A DNA stretch of 44,341 bases from Clostridia bacterium (GTDB lineage: Bacteria > Bacillota > Clostridia > TANB77 > CAG-508), in assembly GCA_900770385.1 (NCBI GenBank), contig CAAGKK010000008.1, positions 1-44,341 on the forward strand. Reading direction: 5' to 3'. Under the pieces are notes generated by a model. It was not told the DNA's origin. It worked only from the letters and a program-made list of their open reading frames with translations, and made no database searches. The position numbers and the translations under genes are program-made. Positions 16,713-24,703 of this stretch are shown piece by piece (positions within the stretch are counted from its first letter, which is position 1; the number at the start of each line of letters is the position of its first letter).

Positions 16713-17975
16713 TTATTTTTTGTTCCAGCCTTCTATATTTTTTTGTCTTTCTCTTGCTATTGCTAATGCATCATCTGGCACATCATTTGTTATTGTTGAA
16801 CCTGCTCCCACAAATGAATTTTTTCCTAGTTTTACTGGTGCTACTAAATTTGTATTTGAACCAATAAAAGAATGTTCACCTATTATTGTTTTACTTTTAT
16901 TAAATCCATCATAATTACATGTAATAGTTCCACATCCAATATTAGTTTTTGCTCCTATTTCACAGTCTCCCATATAAGATAAATGTGGTACTTTTGCACC
17001 TTCTCCTATAATGGCTTTTTTTATTTCTACAAAACTTCCTATTTTTACATTTTTATCTAATCTACAGCCTTCTCTAATATATGCATTTGGTCCTATTTCA
17101 CAGTTTTCTCCTATGACTACATCATTTTTTATTGTAGTATTAGGATGAATTACTGTATCCATACCAATTTCTACATCATCATATATGTATGTATTATCCA
17201 TGTCTTCTATTGTTACTCCGTTTTGCATATGGTATTGGTTTATACGCATCCTTAATACTTTAGTTAACAATTCTAATTGCATTCTGTCGTTTACACCTAA
17301 AATTTCTGTATTATCTTCTATTATTACTGCTCCTGTTTTTAGTCCTTTATCATTCATAATTCTTACAACATCTGTTAAATATAATTCATTTTGTGAATTA
17401 TTTGGTTTTAGTTCTTTTAGCGCTTTTAATAATTCTTGAATATCAAAGCAATATATTCCTGCATTAATTTCTTTTATTTGTTTTTGTTCCTCATTTAAAT
17501 CTTTTTCTTCTATTATTTCTTCTATATTTCCACCGTCGTCTCTTATAATTCTTCCGTATCCTGTTGGATTATTATATATTGCTGTTAATAAAGTAGCATA
17601 TTCTCTATTTTTCATACTCTTGTTTATTAATCTTTTAATTGTTTCTGGCCTTATTATAGGAACATCACCATTTAATACAACTACTTTTCCATGTTTATCT
17701 TTCAAATATTTTTCTGCCTGCAATACAGCATGACCTGTTCCTAACATTTCTTCTTGGTATGCGTATTCAACGCTATCTCCTAATACTAGTTGTACTTGTT
17801 CTTTTTTATATCCTACAACTGTTATAATCTCTTTTATATCTGCTTTAGTAGCTGTTTCTACTACTCTTTTTACTAATTCTTTTCCATATATTTTATGTAC
17901 TAACTTAGATTTATTTGATTTCATTCTAGTTCCTTTACCTGCTGCTAATACAACTGCTATTAAATCTTGACTCAT
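16713..17975 (-). CDS. glmU: Bifunctional UDP-N-acetylglucosamine synthase GlmU
   Basis: The N-terminal uridyltransferase has LAAGKGTRMKSNKSKLVHKI (about residues 11-30) and VVLNGDVPII. The C-terminal left-handed beta-helix acetyltransferase has VEIKKAIIGEGAKVPHLSYMGD, GCGTITCNYDGFNKSKT and FIGSNTNLVAPV. It acetylates glucosamine-1-phosphate and joins it to UTP, giving UDP-GlcNAc for peptidoglycan. At 420 residues it is about 30-40 shorter than the common 456, with gaps in the middle of the beta-helix, but all key motifs remain. glmM, the preceding enzyme of the pathway, is at 33196. A GGTGG site and a good promoter precede it. Confidence 0.95.
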   Translation of the reverse strand: MSQDLIAVVLAAGKGTRMKSNKSKLVHKIYGKELVKRVVETATKADIKEIITVVGYKKEQVQLVLGDSVEYAYQEEMLGTGHAVLQAEKYLKDKHGKVVVLNGDVPIIRPETIKRLINKSMKNREYATLLTAIYNNPTGYGRIIRDDGGNIEEIIEEKDLNEEQKQIKEINAGIYCFDIQELLKALKELKPNNSQNELYLTDVVRIMNDKGLKTGAVIIEDNTEILGVNDRMQLELLTKVLRMRINQYHMQNGVTIEDMDNTYIYDDVEIGMDTVIHPNTTIKNDVVIGENCEIGPNAYIREGCRLDKNVKIGSFVEIKKAIIGEGAKVPHLSYMGDCEIGAKTNIGCGTITCNYDGFNKSKTIIGEHSFIGSNTNLVAPVKLGKNSFVGAGSTITNDVPDDALAIARERQKNIEGWNKK

Positions 17976-18009
17976 AAATCAAACCACCTTTCTTTTCTTT
18001 TATAAAGTC

Positions 18010-18038
18010 ATAATACCATAAGCTTTTTCTTATTTCAA
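18010..18038 (-). promoter_or_regulatory. Promoter of glmU (and probably srtB)
   Basis: TTGAAA and TATTAT separated by 17 bases on the minus strand, 35 bases before the glmU ATG. Confidence 0.6.
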
Positions 18039-18110
18039 TATCTTTATTTAAATTCTAAAACTTAAAATAATAATTTATACATATTATTATTTTTTTAAAA
18101 TTTTGTTACT

Positions 18111-18130
18111 TTTTTGTAATATTACAAAAA
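18111..18130. promoter_or_regulatory. 20-bp perfect palindrome in the glmU-spoIVA intergenic region
   Basis: TTTTTGTAAT is followed directly by its exact complement ATTACAAAAA. It overlaps the proposed SigE -35 box of spoIVA, so a protein bound here could repress spoIVA. The half-site TTGTAAT also occurs in a triple direct repeat at 35616-35644. Confidence 0.5.
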
Positions 18131-18145
18131 GTCTCTAATATAAAT
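18117..18145 (+). promoter_or_regulatory. Candidate SigE promoter of spoIVA
   Basis: TAATATT, a 14-base spacer and ATATAAAT fit the SigE pattern (ATATT, then CATACAnT) at most positions. The implied start lies about 38 bases before the ATG. In Bacillus subtilis spoIVA is SigE-driven, which supports the reading; the -10 match is imperfect. Confidence 0.4.
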
Positions 18146-18189
18146 TAATAAAGTTGATTGTACAAACATTTATAAGGAGGTTAATTTAA

Positions 18190-19668
18190 ATGGAAAATTT
18201 AAATTTATATCAGGATATACAGGCTAGAACAAACGGTGATATTTATATTGGTGTTGTTGGCCCTGTAAGAACTGGTAAGTCTACTTTTATTAAAAGATTT
18301 ATGGATTTATTAGTTATTCCGAATATATCAAATGAATATAGAAGACAACAAGCTCAGGATGAATTACCACAAAGTGCTGCTGGTAGAACGATTATGACTA
18401 CAGAACCAAAATTTGTTCCAAATGAAGCTATAGAAATTACAATTGGCGATAATCTAAAATTAAAAACAAGATTAGTTGATTGTGTTGGATATCTAGTAAA
18501 TAATGCCATTGGTTACATGGAAGAAGATTTACCCAGAATGGTAAAAACTCCTTGGTCAGAAGAAGAAATGCCCTTCGAACTTGCTGCTGAAATAGGAACT
18601 AAAAAAGTTATCCAAGAACATTCTACAATAGGTTTATTGGTAACTACTGATGGAAGTATTACAGATATACCTCGTCAAGACTATATTGAAGCTGAAGAAC
18701 GAGTTGTTAATGAATTAAAAGAATTAAATAAACCTTTTGTTATTATTTTAAATTCTAATGATCCATATTCAGAACAAACTCAAAAATTGTCAAGTCAATT
18801 AGAAGAAAAATATAATGCACCTGTAATTGCTTCTGATTGTAGTAATTTAAATATTAATGATATTAATCAAATATTTGGAAAACTATTATATGAATTTCCA
18901 ATTGAACAAATTAATATTAATTATCCAAAATGGGTAGATTGTTTAAGCCCTGATCATTGGTTAAAAGCTTCGTTATTATCAGATATAAAAAATGCTTTTG
19001 ACGATATAAAAGTATTAAAACAAGTAGATTTATCTATTAGTAGAATACAAGAAACAGAAGTAATTTTAAGTACTAATATTGACAATATAAATCTAGGTAC
19101 TGGTGAAATTAATATTACAATTCAGTTGAAAGAAAATCTATTTTATAAAGTATTATCAGAAGTTTCAAGTATTGATATTACAAATGAAGGTGATCTGTTT
19201 AGTATAATGACTAATTTGGCAAATACTAAAAAAGAATATGATAAAATATCTAGCGCTCTTGAAGATGTAAAAAGAAAAGGTTATGGTATTGTAACTCCTA
19301 CTATGCAAGAATTGATATTAGAAGAACCAGAAATGGTAAAACAAGGTTCTAAATTTGGAGTTAAATTAAAAGCAAAAGCTCCTTCTATTCATATGATTAG
19401 AGCAGATATAGAAACCGAAGTTTCACCTATTGTTGGTAGTGAAAAACAATCTGAGGAATTAGTAAATTATTTATTATCAGAATTTGAAAATGATCCAATT
19501 AAAATTTGGGAATCAAATATATTCGGAAAAAATCTTCATGAATTAGTTAATGAAGGTTTGCAAAATAAATTATATAGAATGCCTGAAGATGCACAAGTAA
19601 AACTTCAAGAAACACTTGAAAGAATAATAAATGAAGGTAGTGGCGGATTGATCTGCATTATATTATAA
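18190..19668 (+). CDS. spoIVA: Stage IV sporulation protein A, spore coat morphogenetic ATPase
   Basis: SpoIVA polymerises on the forespore surface using ATP and forms the basement layer on which the coat is built. The 492-residue protein is full length. It opens with NLYQDIQARTNGDIYIGVV, has the Walker A motif GPVRTGKST at residues 24-32, then QAQDELPQSAAGRTIMTTEP, and ends with the short GGLICIIL tail used for membrane attachment. An AAGGAGG site precedes the start. It is transcribed divergently from glmU and is followed by a strong terminator. This gene alone is strong evidence that the organism forms endospores. Confidence 0.97.
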   Translation: MENLNLYQDIQARTNGDIYIGVVGPVRTGKSTFIKRFMDLLVIPNISNEYRRQQAQDELPQSAAGRTIMTTEPKFVPNEAIEITIGDNLKLKTRLVDCVGYLVNNAIGYMEEDLPRMVKTPWSEEEMPFELAAEIGTKKVIQEHSTIGLLVTTDGSITDIPRQDYIEAEERVVNELKELNKPFVIILNSNDPYSEQTQKLSSQLEEKYNAPVIASDCSNLNINDINQIFGKLLYEFPIEQININYPKWVDCLSPDHWLKASLLSDIKNAFDDIKVLKQVDLSISRIQETEVILSTNIDNINLGTGEINITIQLKENLFYKVLSEVSSIDITNEGDLFSIMTNLANTKKEYDKISSALEDVKRKGYGIVTPTMQELILEEPEMVKQGSKFGVKLKAKAPSIHMIRADIETEVSPIVGSEKQSEELVNYLLSEFENDPIKIWESNIFGKNLHELVNEGLQNKLYRMPEDAQVKLQETLERIINEGSGGLICIIL

Positions 19669-19699
19669 ATTTATTATAAACATCAAATCGGATAATCTT

Positions 19700-19755
19700 A
19701 AACAAAGCAAGAATACAAGCGATTGGTCGCCTTGTTCTTGCTTTGTTTTTGTTAT
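19700..19755 (+). terminator. Terminator after spoIVA
   Basis: AAACAAAGCAAGAA pairs with TTCTTGCTTTGTTT around an inner CAAG...CTTG/CGA..TCG hairpin and runs into TTTTTG. It is a long, stable stem. Confidence 0.85.
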
Positions 19756-19819
19756 TTTTATACATATTTTTTATTTTTTTGAAAATACTATTTTAAAACC
19801 TTAATTTGGGAGATATTGT

Positions 19820-21517
19820 ATGAAAAATAATTTTTTTAAATATTTGATAGATACATTTAAATTTTCACCGCAAAAAGATTATGAATTTGAATTGTCTGTT
19901 AATGATACTCAAAACAATTTCAATTCTATTACTCCATTAGAAAATTTAAAGCAAAAAGTTTTTCCAAGTATTGATGTAAATCTTGAATATATAAAAGTAA
20001 AATATAATAGCTTAATAAATAGCGATATTAAAATAAGAGAATTTGATTTAACTGCTCGAAATAAAGTGTATAAAGCTTTTATTGTATATATAGATGGTAT
20101 GAGTGACTCTAAAAGTATTAATAGATTTATTTTACATCCTCTTATGTTAAAGAGTAGAGCAAATACATTTGATTCTTCGCAAGAAGTTGTTAGTACAGCT
20201 GTAGCAAATAACATTACTATAAAAAGAGTTAAAAAGTTTAATCTAGTAGACTATATTTATTCTTGTTTAATACCTTTAAATGATACTAAGAAAACCACAA
20301 CCTTTGAAGATATAATTAATGCTATAAATTTTGGTGAGTGTGCTCTTTTTGTAGATACTATTGATACTTGTTTTATATCTGATGTAAAAGGATTTGAAAA
20401 AAGAAGTATTAATACACCTTCTAATGAAGTTGTTATTCGTGGTTCTCAAGAAGCCTTTATAGAAAGTATTAGGACTAATACTTCCATGATACGAAGAATG
20501 GTAAATAATGAAAATTTAGTAATAGAAAATTCTACTGTTGGTACTGTTAGTAAAACTAAATGTGCAATTTGTTATATTAAGGATATTGCCAACAATAATT
20601 TAGTTTCTGAAGTAAAATACAGAATAAATAATTTAGATATAGACTATATTATATCATCTGGTCAATTAGAAGAATTAATAAAAGAAAATTCTAAAAGTAG
20701 TATTCCAGAAACTTTATCTACCGAAAGACCTGATACCGCTTCTACTGCTCTTTTAGAAGGAAAAGTTGTTGCTATTGTAAATGGTAGCCCTACTGCAATT
20801 ATAATGCCTTGTACCTTTTTTGATTTTTTAACATCACCTGAAGATAAAAATTTAAATTCTAATTTAGCAAATTTTTTAAAACTTTTGCGTCTATTAGCTA
20901 GTTTAATAAGTATTTTACTTCCTGGCTTATATATTGCAATAACTAATTTTCATGAAGAACTTATTCCAACAGAATTATTATTCTCTATTATTTCATCAAG
21001 ACAGCCTGTTCCTATATCAATAGAATTAGAAATAATTCTTATGGTAATTATTTTTGAACTTATACATGAAGCTGGAATTAGAGTTCCTAGTCCTATTGGT
21101 CCAACAATGTCTATAGTTGGAGCTTTAGTATTAGGTGAAGCTGCTGTAAGTGCCAATATTGTTAGTCCTATTTCAATTATAATTGTTGCGATTACTGGTC
21201 TTGCATCTTTTTCAACTCCTAATTTCTTATTAGAATTTCATTTTAGGCTACTTAGGTTTGCTTTTATATTTTTAGGTGCGTTGTTGGGATTTCTAGGCAT
21301 ATCTATTGGTTTATTTATATATTTTTCTGTGCTTTCTTCTTTGCATTCTTTTGGTGTACCTTATTTATCCCCTTATATTCCTGCTACCAAAACTAATAAC
21401 AATGGTTTCTTTGTATCTCATATTTGGAAGCAAGAACAAAGGCAAGATGCTCTTAATACTAAAAGAAAAAATAAAGAAGCTGATATTAGTATGGTTTGGA
21501 AACAAGGAGGTAAATAA
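19820..21517 (+). CDS. gerAA: Spore germination protein GerAA family (germinant receptor A subunit)
   Basis: The 565-residue protein has a soluble N-terminal region of about 290 residues and then five to six membrane helices. Typical blocks are FGECALFVDTIDTCFI, RGSQEAFIESIRTNTSMIRR, EGKVVAIVNGSPTAIIMPC, LPGLYIAITNFHEELIPTEL and PSPIGPTMSIVGALVLGEAAV. GerA A subunits form pentameric membrane channels in the spore inner membrane that open on germinant binding. The C-terminal tail (WKQEQRQDALNTKRK) is hydrophilic. The stop overlaps the gerAB start (TAATG). Upstream a weak SigG-like pair (ACATA, 17 bases, AATACTA ending at 19790) can be drawn, but I do not annotate it separately. GGGAG precedes the ATG. 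Confidence 0.95.
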   Translation: MKNNFFKYLIDTFKFSPQKDYEFELSVNDTQNNFNSITPLENLKQKVFPSIDVNLEYIKVKYNSLINSDIKIREFDLTARNKVYKAFIVYIDGMSDSKSINRFILHPLMLKSRANTFDSSQEVVSTAVANNITIKRVKKFNLVDYIYSCLIPLNDTKKTTTFEDIINAINFGECALFVDTIDTCFISDVKGFEKRSINTPSNEVVIRGSQEAFIESIRTNTSMIRRMVNNENLVIENSTVGTVSKTKCAICYIKDIANNNLVSEVKYRINNLDIDYIISSGQLEELIKENSKSSIPETLSTERPDTASTALLEGKVVAIVNGSPTAIIMPCTFFDFLTSPEDKNLNSNLANFLKLLRLLASLISILLPGLYIAITNFHEELIPTELLFSIISSRQPVPISIELEIILMVIIFELIHEAGIRVPSPIGPTMSIVGALVLGEAAVSANIVSPISIIIVAITGLASFSTPNFLLEFHFRLLRFAFIFLGALLGFLGISIGLFIYFSVLSSLHSFGVPYLSPYIPATKTNNNGFFVSHIWKQEQRQDALNTKRKNKEADISMVWKQGGK

Positions 21518-22578
21518 TGGAAACAAAACATATTGGTTTTGGAGAAGCTTTATCAATGTTAATTATACTTACTCTTTCTCATTTAATATTAACACTACCA
21601 AAATCTTTGTTAGAAAGTCAAGGAAGCGGTATCATTTTAAATATTGTATATATTTCTTTTTTGGCTTTTTGCATTGTTTTTATTTTATCTAAATTATATA
21701 AAAATTTTTATGGTAAAGATATCTTAGATATATCTGAATTTTTATTTGGTAAAGTTTTTAAATTTATTGTTGGAGTAACTTTTATTTTATATTTTCTATT
21801 TGTTGCTTCTTTGCTTATAAGAAGCTCAAGTGAAAACTTAAAAACAATGTATTTTCAAAATACCTCTATACCTTTTTTAGCATTTTTTATTTTAGCTTGT
21901 GCATCTTTTATAAATAAATTAGGTTCTAATGTAGTTATAAAGTGTAATTTAATAATTGTTCCCCTTATTGTTATGCTTTTGACAATATTATTTTTATTAA
22001 GTAGTAATAATTTTAATACTCATAGATTCTTTCCTGTTCTTGGCTATGGAGCTAAAAATATATTTTTAAATGGTGTTACTAATCTACATGCTTTTGGTTG
22101 TATAGTATACTTACTGTTTATAATGCCTTTTTTAAAAAGTTATAATCAATTTAATAAAATATCTTACTTGGGAATTGGTTTATCTGCATTATTTATAATG
22201 TTAACAAGCATTGCACTTTTACTTATGTTTCCCCTTTCTATTGCATCTGGTTCTAATGTACCAATATATATGCAAACAAGAGAACTTACTGTTGGAAATC
22301 TAGTTCAAAGAGCCGACGCATTTTTTGTGATAATATGGATTTTAACTCTTCTTTCTTATTTAAGTATTATTATTAATTTTATTATAATTATATTTAGAAA
22401 GATAACTAATATTCAATTTAGATTTTCTATTGTTAATTGTTTTCTTGCAATTCTTTTTGGGATAAGCTTATTATATAACAATATAATTCAAGTAAAATAT
22501 TTTCAAGCAAATGTATATAAAAATTGTTTTTTAATATTGGTTTTACGGTGTAAGCTTTTTAATTATAGTACTTGCTAA
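21517..22578 (+). CDS. gerAB: Spore germination permease GerAB family, C-terminus frameshifted
   Basis: This is the amino-acid-permease-like B subunit that binds the germinant in GerA-type receptors, with about ten membrane helices (HIGFGEALSMLIILTLSHLIL at the start). In the frame as given, the last residues (LRCKLFNYSTC) break off within the final helix. Reading +1 from about 22541 gives FYGVSFLIIVLANLKMKL, a natural end of helix ten plus a basic tail. That frame stops at 22621, exactly one base before the gerAC start. One base too many between 22537 and 22544 (TT, GG or TTTT) explains it. The restored protein would be about 367 residues. The effect on function, if real, is limited to the last helix. 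Confidence 0.9.
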   Translation: METKHIGFGEALSMLIILTLSHLILTLPKSLLESQGSGIILNIVYISFLAFCIVFILSKLYKNFYGKDILDISEFLFGKVFKFIVGVTFILYFLFVASLLIRSSSENLKTMYFQNTSIPFLAFFILACASFINKLGSNVVIKCNLIIVPLIVMLLTILFLLSSNNFNTHRFFPVLGYGAKNIFLNGVTNLHAFGCIVYLLFIMPFLKSYNQFNKISYLGIGLSALFIMLTSIALLLMFPLSIASGSNVPIYMQTRELTVGNLVQRADAFFVIIWILTLLSYLSIIINFIIIIFRKITNIQFRFSIVNCFLAILFGISLLYNNIIQVKYFQANVYKNCFLILVLRCKLFNYSTC

Positions 22579-22621
22579 TTTAAAAATGAAATTAACAAAT
22601 AGAACAGAAAGGAATAAATAA

Positions 22622-23905
22622 TTGATTCATTATAATCTTATTAGAAAAATATTTATTTTAGTTATTATATTATCATTATGTTTTAGTTTTTTTTATACTT
22701 CTAGTAGTAGCAAAAAATTAGATAATTTAGCTTATATTGTTTCTATTGGAATAGACAAAGGCAAAACACAAACTTATAAAATAAGTTTTCAGATTTCCAC
22801 TGTTCAAGCAGGTTCTTCTGGTGAAATTAAGAAAAAAACTGATTCTAATAGTAATGATAGTAAAAATGAAGAAAATAATAATTATATTGTAAATACTATA
22901 GAATGTAGTTCTATTGATTATGGCATTGGTTTAATCAATACTTATATAAATAAAAAAGTAAGCTTATCTCACTGCAAAGTTATTCTTGTTTCTGAAGAAC
23001 TAGCAAAAGAAGGAATTTCAGATATTGTTTATACTTTAGTAAATAAAGTAGAAATAAGACCAGATTGTAATATTATTATTTCTAGAGTATTTGATGAAGA
23101 TTTCAAGAACTCTTCTAAACCAACTATTGAAAATGTATTGTTAAAATATTATGACATTGCCTCTGGCCATTCAGAAAAAGAAACAACTCAATATACTCAG
23201 ATTATTAGACTTACTGAATTTTATTCTTTTTTGCAAGACCCTATTTGTAGTCCATACACAACTTTAGGAATAGTAACAAACCCTAAATTTAATTCAAGGT
23301 CTAACACTGATGAAAAATCTGAAATAGATAAAACAGCAAGTGAAATTGTTTCTGAAAATGATGAACCAACAGTGGAACTATATGGTTTATCTGTTTTTAA
23401 AGGAGATAAATTAGTAGGAACTTTAAATGGAATGGAAACCATTTGTCATTTAATGGCTACTGACAATTTATCTGACACTACAATTAGAATTCCAAGCCCA
23501 TTTAATACAAATAGCTTTATAGATTTAAATGCTACTATGAATAAAGCTCCTAAAATAAAAGTATATATAAATCATAATTCTTCTCCTTACATTACCATAG
23601 ATTTGAATATTATTACACGCTTATTATCATTTAATAGCAATGAAAGTAATGTAACTCAAGAACAAATAAGCCAAATAGAAAGTGTTGCAAAAAAATATAT
23701 AACTGAACAACTATATAATTACTTTAATAAAACTGCAAAAACATTTAAAAGTGATATTGATTCTTTTGGAGATTATGCGGCAAAAAACTTTTTAACAGAG
23801 CAGGAATGGTCTAATTACAATTGGAAAAAAAACTATGAATCCTCTGCTTTTAATATTAATGTTAATTTAACTTTAAAATCCGGATATCTTTTAACAAATA
23901 AATAA
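22622..23905 (+). CDS. gerAC: Ger(x)C family spore germination protein (GerAC-like), without a standard lipobox
   Basis: The 427-residue protein begins at a TTG with AAAGGA upstream, directly after the restored gerAB stop. After a hydrophobic N-terminus it has KKLDNLAYIVSIGIDKG, the start of the mature GerC fold, and later SHCKVILVSEELAKEGI and a C-terminal SGYL end. C subunits are usually lipoproteins with a lipobox cysteine followed by WD. Here the signal is LSLCFSFFYTSSSSKK: the only cysteine lies in an atypical LSLC context and the WD is missing. It may be anchored by an uncleaved helix instead, or use an unusual lipobox. Confidence 0.92.
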   Translation: MIHYNLIRKIFILVIILSLCFSFFYTSSSSKKLDNLAYIVSIGIDKGKTQTYKISFQISTVQAGSSGEIKKKTDSNSNDSKNEENNNYIVNTIECSSIDYGIGLINTYINKKVSLSHCKVILVSEELAKEGISDIVYTLVNKVEIRPDCNIIISRVFDEDFKNSSKPTIENVLLKYYDIASGHSEKETTQYTQIIRLTEFYSFLQDPICSPYTTLGIVTNPKFNSRSNTDEKSEIDKTASEIVSENDEPTVELYGLSVFKGDKLVGTLNGMETICHLMATDNLSDTTIRIPSPFNTNSFIDLNATMNKAPKIKVYINHNSSPYITIDLNIITRLLSFNSNESNVTQEQISQIESVAKKYITEQLYNYFNKTAKTFKSDIDSFGDYAAKNFLTEQEWSNYNWKKNYESSAFNINVNLTLKSGYLLTNK

Positions 23906-23917
23906 TAGGAGATTATT

Positions 23918-24082
23918 ATGAATATAACTGTTTTTTTAATTACTTTATATATTTTTTTTGAAAGTATTGGTTATGGAATTTATGAATTTCAAAATCAAAA
24001 CAAATTTGGTGGTGTCATAATTTTTATGTTATCTATTTTTATGATTATCTTTGTAAATATATCTGTGTACAAATTTATATAA
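23918..24082 (+). CDS. Small two-helix membrane protein, candidate GerA D subunit
   Basis: This 54-residue frame starts MNITVFLITLYIFFESIGYG at an ATG preceded by AGGAG (23907-23911) and ends FVNISVYKFI just before the operon terminator. It has two hydrophobic segments (about residues 3-20 and 29-50) joined by a short polar turn. It lies 12 bases after gerAC. Some gerA-type operons of Bacillus species carry a fourth gene for a small two-helix protein (D subunit) that modulates receptor function. Size, topology and position match that class. No sequence motif proves it. Confidence 0.75.
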   Translation: MNITVFLITLYIFFESIGYGIYEFQNQNKFGGVIIFMLSIFMIIFVNISVYKFI

Positions 24083-24111
24083 AAAATGGTTATCATTTAG
24101 ATAACCATTTT
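24083..24111. terminator. Bidirectional terminator between the gerA operon and hsp20
   Basis: AAAATGGTTATC and GATAACCATTTT form a perfect 12-bp stem with a five-base loop, with A and T runs on either side. It overlaps the hsp20 stop codon. Confidence 0.85.
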
Positions 24112-24544
24112 ACTCCCCTATTTGGATATATTTTTTATTTTCAATTTTTTCTTCCTTTTCTTTTGGAAATTCTATTGTTAATATACCATTTTTAAATTTA
24201 GCTTTAATATCATCTTCTTTTATGCTGTCTCCTGTATAATAACTTCTTGAACACTTTCCATAGAATCTTTCTTTGTGAATATAATGAGATTTTTTGTCTT
24301 CTTCATCTTTGTTCTCCTGTTTTTCTGCTGTAACTGTTAAGTAACCATTTTCTAGTTCAATTTTGATGTCTTCTTTACTATATCCTGGAACATCAATTTC
24401 TAATACATAATTGCCATCCTTTTCTTTAATGTCTGTTTTCATTAGGCTTGCTTCTTTTTTTGAAAAGCCCCTTTCCCAAAATGGTTCGTCTCCAAACATT
24501 TCATCAAATAAATCATAATTATTTTTTCTTGGTATCATCATCAT
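24110..24544 (-). CDS. hsp20: Hsp20/alpha-crystallin small heat shock protein
   Basis: The 144-residue protein has a short N-terminal arm, then the alpha-crystallin domain (YVLEIDVPGYSKEDIKIELE to FKNGILTIEFPKEKEE, about residues 46-135). Small heat shock proteins hold unfolding proteins without ATP. AAGGAGG stands eight bases before the first of three ATG codons. About 110 bases upstream lie a promoter and a CIRCE-like inverted repeat, so control by HrcA is likely, which is unusual for hsp20 genes in Bacillus but known for other heat-shock genes. Confidence 0.95.
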   Translation of the reverse strand: MMMIPRKNNYDLFDEMFGDEPFWERGFSKKEASLMKTDIKEKDGNYVLEIDVPGYSKEDIKIELENGYLTVTAEKQENKDEEDKKSHYIHKERFYGKCSRSYYTGDSIKEDDIKAKFKNGILTIEFPKEKEEKIENKKYIQIGE

Positions 24545-24641
24545 AAGTCATTCCTCCTTAATTTAAATTTATGTGTTGACACCTTTTATGGTAGCACATA
24601 TATATACTATTATGTCATAACATCTTTTTGTTTATACATAT

Positions 24642-24669
24642 ATTATATATCTATTTTTAGCAATGTCAA
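24642..24669 (-). promoter_or_regulatory. Promoter of hsp20
   Basis: TTGACA (perfect) and TATAAT (perfect) are 16 bases apart on the minus strand. The -35 lies within the CIRCE-like repeat. The leader to the ATG is about 90 bases. Confidence 0.7.
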
Positions 24670-24683
24670 TATTGGAGTGCTAA
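24657..24683. promoter_or_regulatory. CIRCE-like HrcA operator
   Basis: TTAGCAATG, nine bases, GAGTGCTAA compares with the consensus TTAGCACTC-N9-GAGTGCTAA: one arm is perfect, the other matches 7 of 9, and the spacing is exact. It covers the -35 of the hsp20 promoter, as expected for repression. Confidence 0.75.
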
Positions 24684-24703
24684 AATTCACAAAACTTTCA
24701 CAA

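Noticed and set aside
19767..19790. SigG promoter for the gerA operon
   Set aside because: ACATA-N17-AATACTA matches only loosely and lies in a long T-rich run; not annotated as a feature.
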